Positions 17,506 through 26,984 of a stretch of DNA of 64,000 nucleotides are shown here, piece after piece (position 1 is the first letter of the stretch; each line of letters begins with the position of its first letter). Source of the DNA: Nesterenkonia sedimenti (GTDB taxonomy: Bacteria > Actinomycetota > Actinomycetes > Actinomycetales > Micrococcaceae); contig NZ_JABAHY010000009.1 of NCBI RefSeq assembly GCF_012641515.1, forward strand, positions 62,001 through 126,000. Reading direction: 5' to 3'. A program made the translations under genes and the position numbers. The notes beneath the pieces are model-generated. The model saw nothing but the letters and a program-made list of their open reading frames with translations. It searched no databases and had not been told where the DNA came from.

Positions 17506-19244
17506 TGAGCACCTCCTCCCCCACCGCCGATAAGGATGCGATCTCGGCGAAGGTCGGTGCCCGCGGTGCGCTCTACCAGGCCGAGCGAATCCTGCGTTCC
17601 ATGCGCGCCTATGGCGGAGTCATCCTCTTCTCCTCCACCTTCCAGCCGATTATGTACATCCTGGCCATGGGCCTGGGACTCGGTGCCCTGATCGGCGCAA
17701 CCGATGACTTCGTCGAATACGGCGCTGAGTCCTACCTGATGTATATCGCCCCGGCGATTCTGGCCTCCACGGTGGCCATGTCAGCCGGTATTGAGTTCAC
17801 CTTCCCGGTGATGGCCGGTTTCCGATGGCGACGCGAGTACTACGCCGCCCAGGCAACTGCCATCACCCCGGGACAGATCGCCCTGGGGCATATCATGGCC
17901 GCCAGCGTGCGGTTCCTGGTCCATTCGGTGATCTTCCTGGCCGTGCTCTTCATCTTCGGGGTGCTCAGCTCACCTCTGGCCTGGCTGCAGCTGTTCACTG
18001 CGGTCCTGGGCGCCCTGGCCATCGGGCTGCCGATTATGGCCTATATCAGCACCCTGCGAGAGGAAAAGGGCCATGCGGCGCTGATCCAGCGGTTTGTGAT
18101 TATGCCGCTGTTCCTGTTTTCCGGGACCTTCTACCCGCTGAGCAACCTCCCAGTGTTTATGCACCCCATTGGGTGGCTCTCCCCCATCTGGCACACCAAT
18201 GAGCTGGGCCGGGTTCTGGCCTTCGGCCAGCCCACAAGTGGACTGATGATCGGGGTGCATCTGACCTATCTGGTGGGCATCGTCGTCGTCTCCTATGTGT
18301 TCATCCGGCGGACCTATATCCGCCGGCTCGGTTACGAGGAATGGGGTGGGCGCACGCCCGGGGCCAAACGTGCTGCACGCAAGCAGCAGGCCCTGGAAAC
18401 TAAGGAGGCAGCCCAGGCCGCTTGGCAGGGAGATGCCCCGCAGCCCACCGTGCGCAGCGGACTGTTCAGCAATATGTACTCGGGCAATATCCGGGCAGTC
18501 TTCCAGCGCGGCATTATGGCCATCCGGAATTCCACCGGGCTGATCTTCGTCTCCGGGTTCCTGGAGCCGGTGCTGTTCCTGGCCAGTTTCGGCCTGGGCA
18601 TCTCCCCCATGCTCGAAGGCGGGGTCGAGGCTGCCGATGGGACCATCAGCTATGCGGCTTTCATCGCCCCGGCGCTATTAGCTGTTGCCGCGATGAACGG
18701 CGCGGTCTTCGACTCCACCTGGAATGTGTTCTTCAAACTGCGGATGACCAAGCTCTACCGCACGATGATGGCCACTTCTCTGGGGCCCTTGGATGTGGCT
18801 GTGGGTGAGATTCTGCTGGCACTGTTCCGGGGTGCGCTCTATGCCCTGGGCTTCCTGGTCATCCTCACCGGCGCCGGATTGGTCTCACCGGCAGCAGCCC
18901 TGCTGATGTGGATCACCGCACTGTTCATCGCCCTGGGCTTCGCCTGTGTGGGCATGGCTGCGACCAGCTTCATGAAGCGGTTCCAGCAGATGGACTGGAT
19001 GATGATGGTGCTGATCCCGATGTTCCTGTTCTCAGCCACCCTGTTCCCGATCTCCGTCTACCCCGCCGGAGTCCAGGCTGTGATTCAGGCCCTGCCCCTG
19101 TGGCACGGGGTTGAGCTGATGCGCGATATCGCCTTCTGGGAGTTCAGCAGTCTGACCCTGGTGCATATCGGCTATTACCTGGTGATGATCCTCGTCGGCG
19201 GCACAATCGCCACCTACCGGATGAAGGCCCTCTTCCTGCGCTAG
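17505..19244 (+). CDS. Fused ABC-2 type permease (two DrrB-like membrane halves in one chain)
   Basis: 579 residues, about twice a normal ABC-2 permease. The first half (about 1-270) and second half (about 320-579) each have around six hydrophobic segments and the same signature: FSGTFYPLSNLP with PIWHTNELGR in the first, FSATLFPISVYP with PLWHGVELMRD in the second. A hydrophilic linker rich in Lys, Ala and Gln (about 275-315) joins them. With the DrrA-like ATPase it should form an exporter needing one permease chain instead of a dimer. The start overlaps the ATPase stop by one base. Confidence 0.92.
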   Translation: MSTSSPTADKDAISAKVGARGALYQAERILRSMRAYGGVILFSSTFQPIMYILAMGLGLGALIGATDDFVEYGAESYLMYIAPAILASTVAMSAGIEFTFPVMAGFRWRREYYAAQATAITPGQIALGHIMAASVRFLVHSVIFLAVLFIFGVLSSPLAWLQLFTAVLGALAIGLPIMAYISTLREEKGHAALIQRFVIMPLFLFSGTFYPLSNLPVFMHPIGWLSPIWHTNELGRVLAFGQPTSGLMIGVHLTYLVGIVVVSYVFIRRTYIRRLGYEEWGGRTPGAKRAARKQQALETKEAAQAAWQGDAPQPTVRSGLFSNMYSGNIRAVFQRGIMAIRNSTGLIFVSGFLEPVLFLASFGLGISPMLEGGVEAADGTISYAAFIAPALLAVAAMNGAVFDSTWNVFFKLRMTKLYRTMMATSLGPLDVAVGEILLALFRGALYALGFLVILTGAGLVSPAAALLMWITALFIALGFACVGMAATSFMKRFQQMDWMMMVLIPMFLFSATLFPISVYPAGVQAVIQALPLWHGVELMRDIAFWEFSSLTLVHIGYYLVMILVGGTIATYRMKALFLR

Positions 19245-19358
19245 TCGGAACTAGTTTCCTGTCCGGATAACCGCCAGATTGTGTCGTAATTCTGGACAAG
19301 GGCCACGAGGTAGCGACGTGATCTGCCGGTTCAGTGAGAAGAGCCTACTGCGTAGTCG

Positions 19359-20324
19359 TTATTGACTCTCGGAGGCCTGCCACCCCCGGGCCTGAAGTAC
19401 AGAGCGCACATGGTTGACGGCAGTAGCGAACCCCTCCCGATCGTCAGCAACGTTGAACCGCAGGACCGTCCACCCGGCAGCAACGGCCCGATTGTCCCGA
19501 CGCTGGTCAGCTCGGGCCTGGTCCGGTGAGAAGTGGGTGGCGCCGTCGTACTTGATGGCAACGCGATAATCCGGATAGGCCGCATCTGCCGGCCGAGTGC
19601 CAGGTTGCACGTCATTGAGCGGGTACTGCAGTTGTGGCTCCGGCAGTCCGGCCTGGAGCAGCGCCAAGCGAAACTCCGTTTCCTTCGGGGAATCGGCTCC
19701 TACCCGGATGAGAGTCACCGCCTGTTGTGCCTTCTGCACACCCCGCACACCAGCGGAACCATCAGTCACAGCTCGCAGTTCCTGCACGGTTGCATACGCG
19801 AGGTCCCTCCCGTCAGCCCAGTAGCGGGGTTCGCGCACCAACCAGTCACCGATGCAGACCAATTCAGCGAGGCTGCAGCAGCTGGCCAGTTCAAGCATCA
19901 GCCAACCCGGAGCCGTAATACGCGTCTCGCGCGACCCGGGGAGCGAGAACCATTGATGGACCGGTGCTGCCTCGTGACCAGTCACCCCTCGCCGTCGCGG
20001 TCTGGGTTCAGGTCGATGCACTGAGAGGTGGACGGATGCATCCTCGTCGAGTCGCCTCGGCAATGGAGCGGCAAGGATTTTCGCAGCCGTGGTGTGGGAT
20101 AACCAGGCATGGGGGTATTCACGAAGCAGCGCTAGGGCCTTCATCCGGTAGATCGTGTCCTCACTCGCAGTGGCTATCCGAGAGCTTGTCGCGTAAAGGC
20201 CTGCTCCGAGGCCACGGATGTCTCTGCGCCTAGCGCGCTGAGTCGAAATTCCTGCCTCGCGAAGGTCCCTCAGGCTGAACGCACCACGTTCCAGCCATCG
20301 GGGCAAAGGGCACGGATCTCGCAT
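19359..20324 (-). CDS. DUF559-domain protein with AbiEi-like N-terminal winged helix
   Basis: 321 residues. The N-terminus (FSLRDLREAGISTQRARRRDIR, then LGAGLYATSS) resembles the winged helix of AbiEi-type antitoxins. The C-terminus carries a restriction-endonuclease-like fold as in DUF559/Vsr proteins: KETEFRLALLQAGLP, then YRVAIKYDGATHF, QARADQRRDNRAV and GWTVLRF. The Glu of KETEF and the Asp and Lys positions fit a PD-(D/E)XK-like site. Such genes are common and usually solitary in actinobacteria, and their function is not established. No toxin partner lies beside it, and the neighbours on both sides are separated by 100-200 bp. Confidence 0.75.
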   Translation of the reverse strand: MRDPCPLPRWLERGAFSLRDLREAGISTQRARRRDIRGLGAGLYATSSRIATASEDTIYRMKALALLREYPHAWLSHTTAAKILAAPLPRRLDEDASVHLSVHRPEPRPRRRGVTGHEAAPVHQWFSLPGSRETRITAPGWLMLELASCCSLAELVCIGDWLVREPRYWADGRDLAYATVQELRAVTDGSAGVRGVQKAQQAVTLIRVGADSPKETEFRLALLQAGLPEPQLQYPLNDVQPGTRPADAAYPDYRVAIKYDGATHFSPDQARADQRRDNRAVAAGWTVLRFNVADDREGFATAVNHVRSVLQARGWQASESQ

Positions 20325-20537
20325 GGAGATCAGTCTCGACGCTTCTACTCATATGTCGAGCCCGCCGCCAGAAATCTGTGGATAACTTCCGAAACGGGGG
20401 ATTCTCTCCCGACGTAACGGCAAATCGCATCGCTATTTCACTGTCCTGGCAGATTTAGCAACAGAATGTGACAGCGCGATGACGCCTCGGCTTGTCCAAG
20501 GTAGGACTTGGCCGCTGGCGGCACCCGCGTCAGTCGG

Positions 20538-21707
20538 TCAGCCGGTGGCAGTCTCGGCTGCTTCGAGCTCCTCCTCGCGTTCGGTGTCAGTGCCGGCGAT
20601 CAGCGCATCCAGGGCCAGGGAGAACAGTTCCTCCCGGTGATCGGCGATGTCCTCGGTGTCATCGGTGCGCAGCATGATCACCACATTGCGGTGAGTGCCG
20701 TCCTCGGCGACGGCCTCCCAGGTGCCAGTGACTACCCCAGGCAGTCCACCACCCTTGAAGGAGACTGTCTCCCACCATTCGTCATCCACCTCATCGATCA
20801 GTCCCGGGTTCTCGGTCAGAACGTCCTCGAGCTCTTCATGCTCGGCTGAGCGCTCGGTGAGCTGGCGGTGGACGGCGACCACATCATCAGTGGTGGCATA
20901 CCAGTCCACCGCATAGTCGATATCGTGCCGGGAAGTCTCCTGGTAACCGATGCTCAACGGCTCCTCGGCCACTTCCTCGAGGACCTCGCGTCGCTCGGAC
21001 TCATCCAGCTCAGCCCAGTCCTCCCCCAGTTCGGGAACGCCCCAGCGCAGCTGGAAGAGCTCGCGGGTGGTCATAAACGGCTCCAGCAGCGCAGGATCAT
21101 GATGCCCGGCATCGGCCACCGCCTGTTCCACGGCATCACGGCCCAGGAGGTCGATGAGCATATCGGTGCCGGTATTGTCGCTGATCGCGATCATCCGCTC
21201 GGCCACATCATGAACCGATGTGGAGTAGCCGGTGTACTGATCCTGCAGGGTCCCCGAGGGCAGGCTGCGCAGCTCATCGGTCAATGTCAGGGAGTCATCC
21301 CATGCCACATCGCCGTCATCGATGGCATCCACCAGTGCGTAGAGCACATACATCTTCACCACTGAGGCGATCGGGGTCGGCTCCCCCTCGCCGATGCGAA
21401 GCAACTGCTCACCGTCTTCGACCACCAGGGCCTCGACATCGCCGGGGAGTTCCTCGAGCCGTTCGGCGATCTCCTCAAAGCCCTCGGCCGGCTCAGCTTC
21501 TTCCTCTTCCTCCTCCTCGGCGGAGTCGGCGTCGTCGTCGTTGTCCTCTGTGTCCTCAAGGGCTTCCTCGCCACCATCGAGGGCAGGTTCAGGGGAGCCA
21601 GTGGGTTCGGGTTCGGACTGCTGATCTGCCCCGCAGCCGGCGAGGACACTGCCAACTGCGGCGAGGGTGAAGAGGCTGAGAATGCGGGTGCTGGGCGGCG
21701 GTGTCAC
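20538..21707 (-). CDS. Serine hydrolase lipoprotein with class A beta-lactamase fold
   Basis: 389 residues from GTG at 21707. The signal peptide ends in lipobox LAGC (C25), followed by a very acidic linker of about 60 residues. The catalytic part has the penicillin-recognising triad: SVVK (Ser nucleophile and Lys), SDN in AISDNTGTDML, and KGG in SFKGGGLPGVV. It is close in sequence to the domain at 29279-30742, so the two are paralogues. It may act on a cell-wall substrate, bind beta-lactams, or have esterase activity; the sequence does not decide. The open frame continues to 21845 but would overlap the divergent glyA. No strong ribosome-binding site is seen. Confidence 0.85.
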   Translation of the reverse strand: MTPPPSTRILSLFTLAAVGSVLAGCGADQQSEPEPTGSPEPALDGGEEALEDTEDNDDDADSAEEEEEEEAEPAEGFEEIAERLEELPGDVEALVVEDGEQLLRIGEGEPTPIASVVKMYVLYALVDAIDDGDVAWDDSLTLTDELRSLPSGTLQDQYTGYSTSVHDVAERMIAISDNTGTDMLIDLLGRDAVEQAVADAGHHDPALLEPFMTTRELFQLRWGVPELGEDWAELDESERREVLEEVAEEPLSIGYQETSRHDIDYAVDWYATTDDVVAVHRQLTERSAEHEELEDVLTENPGLIDEVDDEWWETVSFKGGGLPGVVTGTWEAVAEDGTHRNVVIMLRTDDTEDIADHREELFSLALDALIAGTDTEREEELEAAETATG

Positions 21708-21828
21708 AACCGTTGAGCGTACCGGATAGTGAGCTTCAGGAGGTGACCCTTTCGCCGTGTGCTGTGGGCGATAGACTGACCATCGCGCCGAATAAACCAA
21801 TGCCGAAGCGCACCGCATCAAGGAGGCC

Positions 21829-23127
21829 ATGTTGACTGATATCAATACCGCTGCTCTGGCAGAGGTTGACCCGGAAATTGCTGCCGCGATTGCTGATGAG
21901 CTGGGCCGTCAGCGTGGAACTCTGGAGATGATCGCCAGTGAGAACTTTGTCCCCCGGGCGGTGCTGGAGGCCCAGGGATCAGTGCTGACCAATAAATACG
22001 CCGAGGGGTACCCGGGTCGGCGTTACTACGGCGGCTGCGAGTTTGTCGACGTCGCCGAGAACCTGGCCATCGAGCGGGCCAAGGAGCTCTTCGGCGCAGA
22101 TCACGCCAATGTCCAGCCCCATGCCGGGGCTCAGGCCAATGTCGCGGTGATGACTGCATTCCTCAAGCCCGGCGATAAGCTCATGGGCCTCTCCCTGGCC
22201 CACGGTGGGCATCTGACCCACGGTATGAAGCTCAACCACTCCGGTAAGTTCTACGAGGTTGTCGCCTATGAGGTCGACCCCGAGACCGGTGTGATCGATA
22301 TGGAGAAGGTGCGCGAACTGGCCCTGGCTGAGAAGCCGGACATGATTGTGGCCGGCTGGTCTGCCTACCCCCGGCAGCTGGACTTCGAGAAGTTCCGCGA
22401 GATCGCCGATGAGGTCGGTGCGATCCTCTGGGTCGATATGGCGCATTTCGCCGGGCTGGTGGCCGCTGGTCTGCACCCCAACCCGGTCCCGCATGCCGAT
22501 GTGGTCACCACTACCGTGCATAAGACGCTGGCCGGTCCGCGCTCGGGCATGATCCTCACCAAGGAGGAGCATAAGAAGAAGATCAACTCCGCTGTCTTCC
22601 CCGGCCAGCAGGGCGGACCGCTGATGCATGCCATCGCCGCTAAGGCTGTTGCCTTCAAGATCGCCGGCTGTGAGGACTTCAAGGAGAAGCAGCAGCGCAC
22701 GGTGGCCGGGGCCCAGACCCTGGCGCAGCGGCTGACCGCTGAGGACGTCACCGGCCACGGGATCAGCGTGCTGACCGGCGGTACTGATGTGCACCTGGTG
22801 CTGGTGGACCTGGTGAACTCGGAGCTGGACGGCAAACAGGCCGAGGACCTCCTGCATGAGGTGGGCATCACCGTCAACCGCAATGCGGTTCCTCATGACC
22901 CCCGACCCCCGATGGTCACCTCCGGTCTGCGGATCGGCACCCCGGCACTGGCCTCGCGCGGATTCGGCCCCGCTGAGTTCGAGGAGGTCGCAGATATCAT
23001 CGCCGAGACTCTGAAGCTCGGGGCCGCTGGCCAGGCCGAGGATACTGCGGCCCTGCAGCCGTTGAAGGACCGGGTGGCCAAGCTGGCGGCGGACTTCCCG
23101 CTCTACGACGGCCTCGAGGACTGGTGA
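21829..23127 (+). CDS. glyA: Serine hydroxymethyltransferase
   Basis: 432 residues, a cytoplasmic PLP enzyme that interconverts serine and glycine and supplies 5,10-methylene-THF. Landmarks are MIASENFVP near the N-terminus, [18 protein letters not shown], and the PLP-lysine motif [26 protein letters not shown] lies only two bases before ATG; the following TTG would have better spacing and may be the real start, which would change only the first residue. folD overlaps its 3' end, giving a one-carbon operon. I saw no glycine riboswitch upstream. Confidence 0.97.
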   Translation: MLTDINTAALAEVDPEIAAAIADELGRQRGTLEMIASENFVPRAVLEAQGSVLTNKYAEGYPGRRYYGGCEFVDVAENLAIERAKELFGADHANVQPHAGAQANVAVMTAFLKPGDKLMGLSLAHGGHLTHGMKLNHSGKFYEVVAYEVDPETGVIDMEKVRELALAEKPDMIVAGWSAYPRQLDFEKFREIADEVGAILWVDMAHFAGLVAAGLHPNPVPHADVVTTTVHKTLAGPRSGMILTKEEHKKKINSAVFPGQQGGPLMHAIAAKAVAFKIAGCEDFKEKQQRTVAGAQTLAQRLTAEDVTGHGISVLTGGTDVHLVLVDLVNSELDGKQAEDLLHEVGITVNRNAVPHDPRPPMVTSGLRIGTPALASRGFGPAEFEEVADIIAETLKLGAAGQAEDTAALQPLKDRVAKLAADFPLYDGLEDW

Positions 23128-23138
23128 TCGGCTCTCCT

Positions 23139-24023
23139 ATGGCGGCACAGATCCTCGACGGCCGGGCCACGGCCAAAGCCATCAAAGAAGATCTCGCCCA
23201 GCGGGTGTCAGCGCTGAAGGCCAAGGGCATCACCCCGGGTCTGGGCACTGTCCTGGTGGGCTCGGATCCGGCCAGCCAGTCCTATGTGGCCGGTAAGCAC
23301 CGGGACTGTGAACAGGTGGGTATTGAGTCCATTCAGGTGGAGCTTCCGGAGGATATCTCCGAGGCTGATCTCCTGGGTGAGCTGGACCGACTCAACAACG
23401 ACGACGCCTGCACCGGTTATATCGTCCAACTTCCGCTTCCTGCCCATCTGGACACCCAGCGGGTTCTGGAGGCCATCGACCCTGATAAGGATGCCGATGG
23501 TCTGCATCCAATGAACCTGGGCCGGCTGGTGGCCAATGTCAGCGATGAGGTCAGCTCACCGCTGCCCTGCACTCCCAAGGGCTGTGTGGACCTGCTGGCC
23601 CATTACGGGATCGATCTGGCCGGTAAGCATGTGGTCATCGTCGGCCGCGGAGTGACCATCGGCCGGCCCATCGGCCTGTTGCTGACCCGCCGTGCGGTCA
23701 ACGCCACGGTGACCCTCTGCCATACCGGAACACAGGACCTCGCCGCACACCTGGCTGAGGCTGATGTGGTGGTCGGGGCAGCCGGGGTGAAGCATATGAT
23801 CGACCCCGCTGATCTCAAGGACGGGGTGATCGCCCTGGATGTGGGTGTCACCCGTGAGCCGAATCCGGAGAAGCCGGGGAAGTTCATCACCTATGGCGAT
23901 TTCGGTCCCGGAATTCAGGACAAGGCGGCCTGGTACTCCCCCAACCCTGGTGGAGTGGGCCCGATGACGCGGGTGGAGCTGCTGCAGAACGTTGTGCTCT
24001 CAGCCGAGCAGCAGGCGGGCTGA
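23139..24023 (+). CDS. folD: Bifunctional methylenetetrahydrofolate dehydrogenase / methenyltetrahydrofolate cyclohydrolase
   Basis: 294 residues. It oxidises methylene-THF with NADP and hydrolyses methenyl-THF to 10-formyl-THF, directly using the glyA product. Visible motifs are [17 protein letters not shown] with the catalytic Lys, [27 protein letters not shown] (Rossmann fold), and [17 protein letters not shown] at the C-terminus. ATG at 23139 gives the family-typical MAAQILDG. An in-frame GTG at 23124 overlaps the glyA stop and has GAGG nearby, so it is an alternative. A terminator follows. Confidence 0.95.
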   Translation: MAAQILDGRATAKAIKEDLAQRVSALKAKGITPGLGTVLVGSDPASQSYVAGKHRDCEQVGIESIQVELPEDISEADLLGELDRLNNDDACTGYIVQLPLPAHLDTQRVLEAIDPDKDADGLHPMNLGRLVANVSDEVSSPLPCTPKGCVDLLAHYGIDLAGKHVVIVGRGVTIGRPIGLLLTRRAVNATVTLCHTGTQDLAAHLAEADVVVGAAGVKHMIDPADLKDGVIALDVGVTREPNPEKPGKFITYGDFGPGIQDKAAWYSPNPGGVGPMTRVELLQNVVLSAEQQAG

Positions 24024-24046
24024 CCAGTAATCACTAGCTGCCACTG

Positions 24047-24083
24047 AGGGAGGGCTCCGGCATTGCCGGGGTCTTCCCTTTTT
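24047..24083 (+). terminator. Rho-independent terminator after glyA-folD
   Basis: A GC-rich hairpin (AGGGAGGGCTCCGGCA against TGCCGGGGTCTTCCCT, with a few G-U pairs) is followed at once by a run of T. It separates folD from the downstream binding-protein gene. Confidence 0.85.
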
Positions 24084-24181
24084 ATTGCGGGTAGACCCTT
24101 TTGGCACCATGTGACATACCACACCCTTGACACCCCTTGTGAGCTGGAATACCTTTTCTCCAACTACTAGAGGGGAAATAA

Positions 24182-25750
24182 ATGAACACTGGGTCTAGCA
24201 AGAAAATGAAGTCTGGATTGGCCATCGCCGCCACCGGCACCTTGTTGCTCACTGCCTGCGGCGGAGGAAATGGTGGCGGGGAGGCCGCCGATGCAGATGT
24301 CTCCGAGTTCACTGTGGCCTGGCATGCCCAGCCGCCAACTCTTGACCCGGTGCTCAGCACTGCCGCGGCGACTCATTCGATGGCACGAAACGTCTATGAG
24401 CCTCTGGTGACCCTGGATGCCGATAATGAGCTGCAGCCGGTTCTGGCGGAGTCCTGGGAGGAGGACGGCGCCAATATCGTCTTCACCCTGCGCGATGACG
24501 TTGAGTTCCACAATGGCGAGCCGATGACCGCAGAGGATGTTGCTGCCTCCCACAACCGCTGGTTTGAACTCTCCAATGTCGGTCCCCTGTTCTTCCCCGA
24601 TAGCACTATGGAGGTCACCGGCGAACATGAGGTGACCCTGGTCAACGAGGAACCGATGTACCCCGCCCTGATTCTGATGGGCCGGAATGGATCGCCGCCA
24701 GTGGTCATGCCGGAGTCCCTGATCGAGGACGCTCCGGCCGAGGGCGTTGATGACATGATCGGCACCGGTCCTTATAAATTCGAGGAGTGGGTGACCGATC
24801 AACACATTCACTTCACACTGAACGAGGACTACTCCCCGCCTGCAGGTGAGCCCTCAGGTCTTGCCGGTGACCGAACCGGCACCTACGAGAACATCTACTA
24901 CGAGATGGTCCCGGACACCTCCACCCGTGTCTCCGGTATTCAGAGCGGAGAGTACGACGCCGCCATGAACATTCCCTATGACAACTTCGACCAGGTGGAT
25001 GAACACCCGGAGGTCAGCACCTTCCTCTATGACGGGGGCTTCGGCGGTGCGGTCTTCAACAAAGCCGAGGGCCCCATGGCAGATGAGAACCTCAGGCATG
25101 CCGTCAACGCGGCCTTGGATATGGAAGCGATTTTGACCGCGGCCTATACCGATGATCGGTTCTACACGATGAACGGCGCCCTCGCCGATGAGGAGTCCAT
25201 GTGGTTCACCGATGTGGCTCTGGAGAACTACAACGTCAACGATCCAGAGCTGGCCGAGGAGCTGATCGCTGAATCCGACTACGACGGCGAGCCGATCCGG
25301 ATCGTGACCACCCGTGAGTACGAGGAGTATTACAACACCGCAGTGGTCATGGAGCAGCAGCTGGGCGATGTCGGCTTCGACGTCGAACTTATCGTCACCG
25401 ACTGGGCGACAGTCACTGAGATGCGTGACGACCCCTCGGCCCATGAGATCTCGATGACAGCCTGGTCACCGGTGGAGATGCCCATCGAATACACCTTCTT
25501 CAATCCCACCTGGAGCGGTTGGACCGAGGATGAGGCCATTGCCGCAGCCATTGAGAAGACCACTTATGCTCCCGATGAGGAGACGGCGATGGAAGGCATC
25601 ACTGAACTCCAGGAGGCCTTCTATGAGTACCTTCCGGTGATGAACTTCGGCTACCGGTCGAATATCGTGGCCATCCGCGATGGCTTCGACGGCTATGAGC
25701 CACCGGCAGGTATCGGCGATATGTTCTTCCGGGTACAACCCGCTGAGTGA
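24182..25750 (+). CDS. ABC transporter substrate-binding lipoprotein, peptide family 5 (third copy, solitary)
   Basis: 522 residues. The signal peptide ends in lipobox LTAC (C26) followed by a Gly-rich linker. The family 5 fold is shown by QPPTLDPVLST, VQ-like LQPVLAESW, FTLRDDVEFHNGEPM, GTGPYKFEEW and IRIVTTREYEEYYN. It shares the C-terminal pattern ITELQEAFYEYLPV with the copies at 1612 and 4676 but is more diverged. AGGGG precedes the ATG by six bases. No permease or ATPase adjoins; the downstream convergent ABC genes are a different type and broken. It may feed a transporter encoded elsewhere. Confidence 0.92.
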   Translation: MNTGSSKKMKSGLAIAATGTLLLTACGGGNGGGEAADADVSEFTVAWHAQPPTLDPVLSTAAATHSMARNVYEPLVTLDADNELQPVLAESWEEDGANIVFTLRDDVEFHNGEPMTAEDVAASHNRWFELSNVGPLFFPDSTMEVTGEHEVTLVNEEPMYPALILMGRNGSPPVVMPESLIEDAPAEGVDDMIGTGPYKFEEWVTDQHIHFTLNEDYSPPAGEPSGLAGDRTGTYENIYYEMVPDTSTRVSGIQSGEYDAAMNIPYDNFDQVDEHPEVSTFLYDGGFGGAVFNKAEGPMADENLRHAVNAALDMEAILTAAYTDDRFYTMNGALADEESMWFTDVALENYNVNDPELAEELIAESDYDGEPIRIVTTREYEEYYNTAVVMEQQLGDVGFDVELIVTDWATVTEMRDDPSAHEISMTAWSPVEMPIEYTFFNPTWSGWTEDEAIAAAIEKTTYAPDEETAMEGITELQEAFYEYLPVMNFGYRSNIVAIRDGFDGYEPPAGIGDMFFRVQPAE

Positions 25751-25773
25751 CCGACGGGCAGCAGCAGGGGGTG

Positions 25774-26139
25774 TTATTTCACCTCACTGCTGCGAACCCG
25801 CATCGCACCCAGTACCAGCGGTAGGACAACCCAGATGAGGGTGGCAACACTGAACTGTGCCCATTCGGTCCCACCGATGTCTACCGGCTCCCCCATGAGG
25901 TTCGTGCCCTCTGCAAGGGGCATCGAGGCGATGGTCTGATCGGTCAGGGCGGTCACCAGCAGCACCAGAGCAGCGGTAAGCATCAGCAGGGCGAAGGTGA
26001 TGCTCAGCAGCCAGAAACCGGACCGGGTGTTGACCATTTTGCGCAGTTCAACACGGACTAGACGACTGAAGGGCACCGCCGCAGTATGTGTGGTGTCGAT
26101 GACGAGTTCTCCCTCGTGGTGAGGACCGGTGGTAGTCAC
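25774..26139 (-). pseudogene. Remnant of an ABC-2 type permease gene (internal deletion)
   Basis: The 121-codon frame starts at GTG 26139. It encodes the N-terminal cytoplasmic tail (PFSRLVRVELRKMVNTRSG) and first transmembrane helix of an ABC-2 permease. After a short loop it reads TLIWVVLPLVLGAMRVRSSEVK, which is the usual last helix and C-terminus of the same family. Normal members have about 250 residues and six helices, so the four middle helices are missing. The frame is open, so a short protein could be made, but it cannot form a transport path. It follows the equally broken ATPase gene directly. Confidence 0.75.
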
Positions 26140-26906
26140 TTGGCTCCCCCTTCGGTATTCGCCTCGGCCACATGGCCCTCACGTTGCCTCAGCAGCGGCG
26201 GCCGAGAGCGCTGAATTATCAAGGGATGAGACCAGGGTGATCTCACCCTCGGCGTTCTCCAGAAGTGTCTTCTTACTGCCCTGGGCTACGATGCGCCTTC
26301 GGCCGATGAGGATCATCTCATCAGCTATCAGCTCGACTTCGTTGAGGAGGTGACTGGAGAGCAGGACTGTCCCGCCCTGATCCGCATAGGACTTCAACAG
26401 GGTGCGCATCCAGCGGATACCCGCGGGGTCCAGCCCATTGGCCGGTTCATCGAGGATAAGCACCTCGGGCTCGCCGAGGAGAGCATGGGCGATGCCGAGG
26501 CGCTGACGCATCCCCAGGGAGTAGTTGCGCAGCCGCCGTTTGGCCTCGTTCTGTGAGCGCGAGACCATCTCAAGCATCTCATCGACCCGGGCAGGGGCAG
26601 GCCCATCTGCTGTGCCCCCAGGGTGAGAATCTCCCGTCCGGTGCGCCCGGCATGCTGGGCTGATGCATCAAGAAGCACTCCGACATGCCGACCCGGGTTG
26701 GGTATCTGGGCGTAGCGGTGGCCACCGACGGTGACCTCACCGCCAGTTGGAGATGTCAGGCCCACCATGATGCGCATCGTCGTGGTCTTACCGGCGCCAT
26801 TGGGCCCCAGGAAGCCAGTGACGCGCCCCGGCTGGCAGGTGAAGGTCACATCATCGACAGCAGTGAAACCGCCGTAGGTCTTGGTCAGACCGTCCACTGT
26901 GATCAT
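26136..26906 (-). pseudogene. Broken ABC transporter ATP-binding gene
   Basis: From ATG at 26906 the frame encodes a normal ATPase start with Walker A GPNGAGKTT and GREILTLGAQQMGLP. Near 26605 the frame is lost: the sequence continues in another frame as PARVDEMLEMV, then NYSLGMRQRLGIAHALLG (signature), VLILDEPANGLDPAG (Walker B) and VLLSSHLLNEVE. That frame ends at 26179, short of a normal C-terminus. The last codons, HVAEANTEGGAK before the permease start, lie in the first frame again. Two bases (CT) extra in the CCCCTGCCC region explain the first shift. The set resembles bacitracin-resistance-type ABC exporters. Confidence 0.8.
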
Positions 26907-26984
26907 GACCCACGCTACGCATGCTTCTGGAATACGTATATCCCCCAAACGGATGATCCACCGCGGGGATCACAACTCTTTGGG

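Noticed and set aside
21708-21828. Glycine or folate riboswitch in front of glyA
   Set aside because: I could not find the conserved core helices in the short gap; only a ribosome-binding site is visible.
26179-26577. The second part of the broken ABC ATPase as an independent gene
   Set aside because: It lacks Walker A and begins in the middle of the ATPase fold; together with 26605-26906 it forms one damaged gene.
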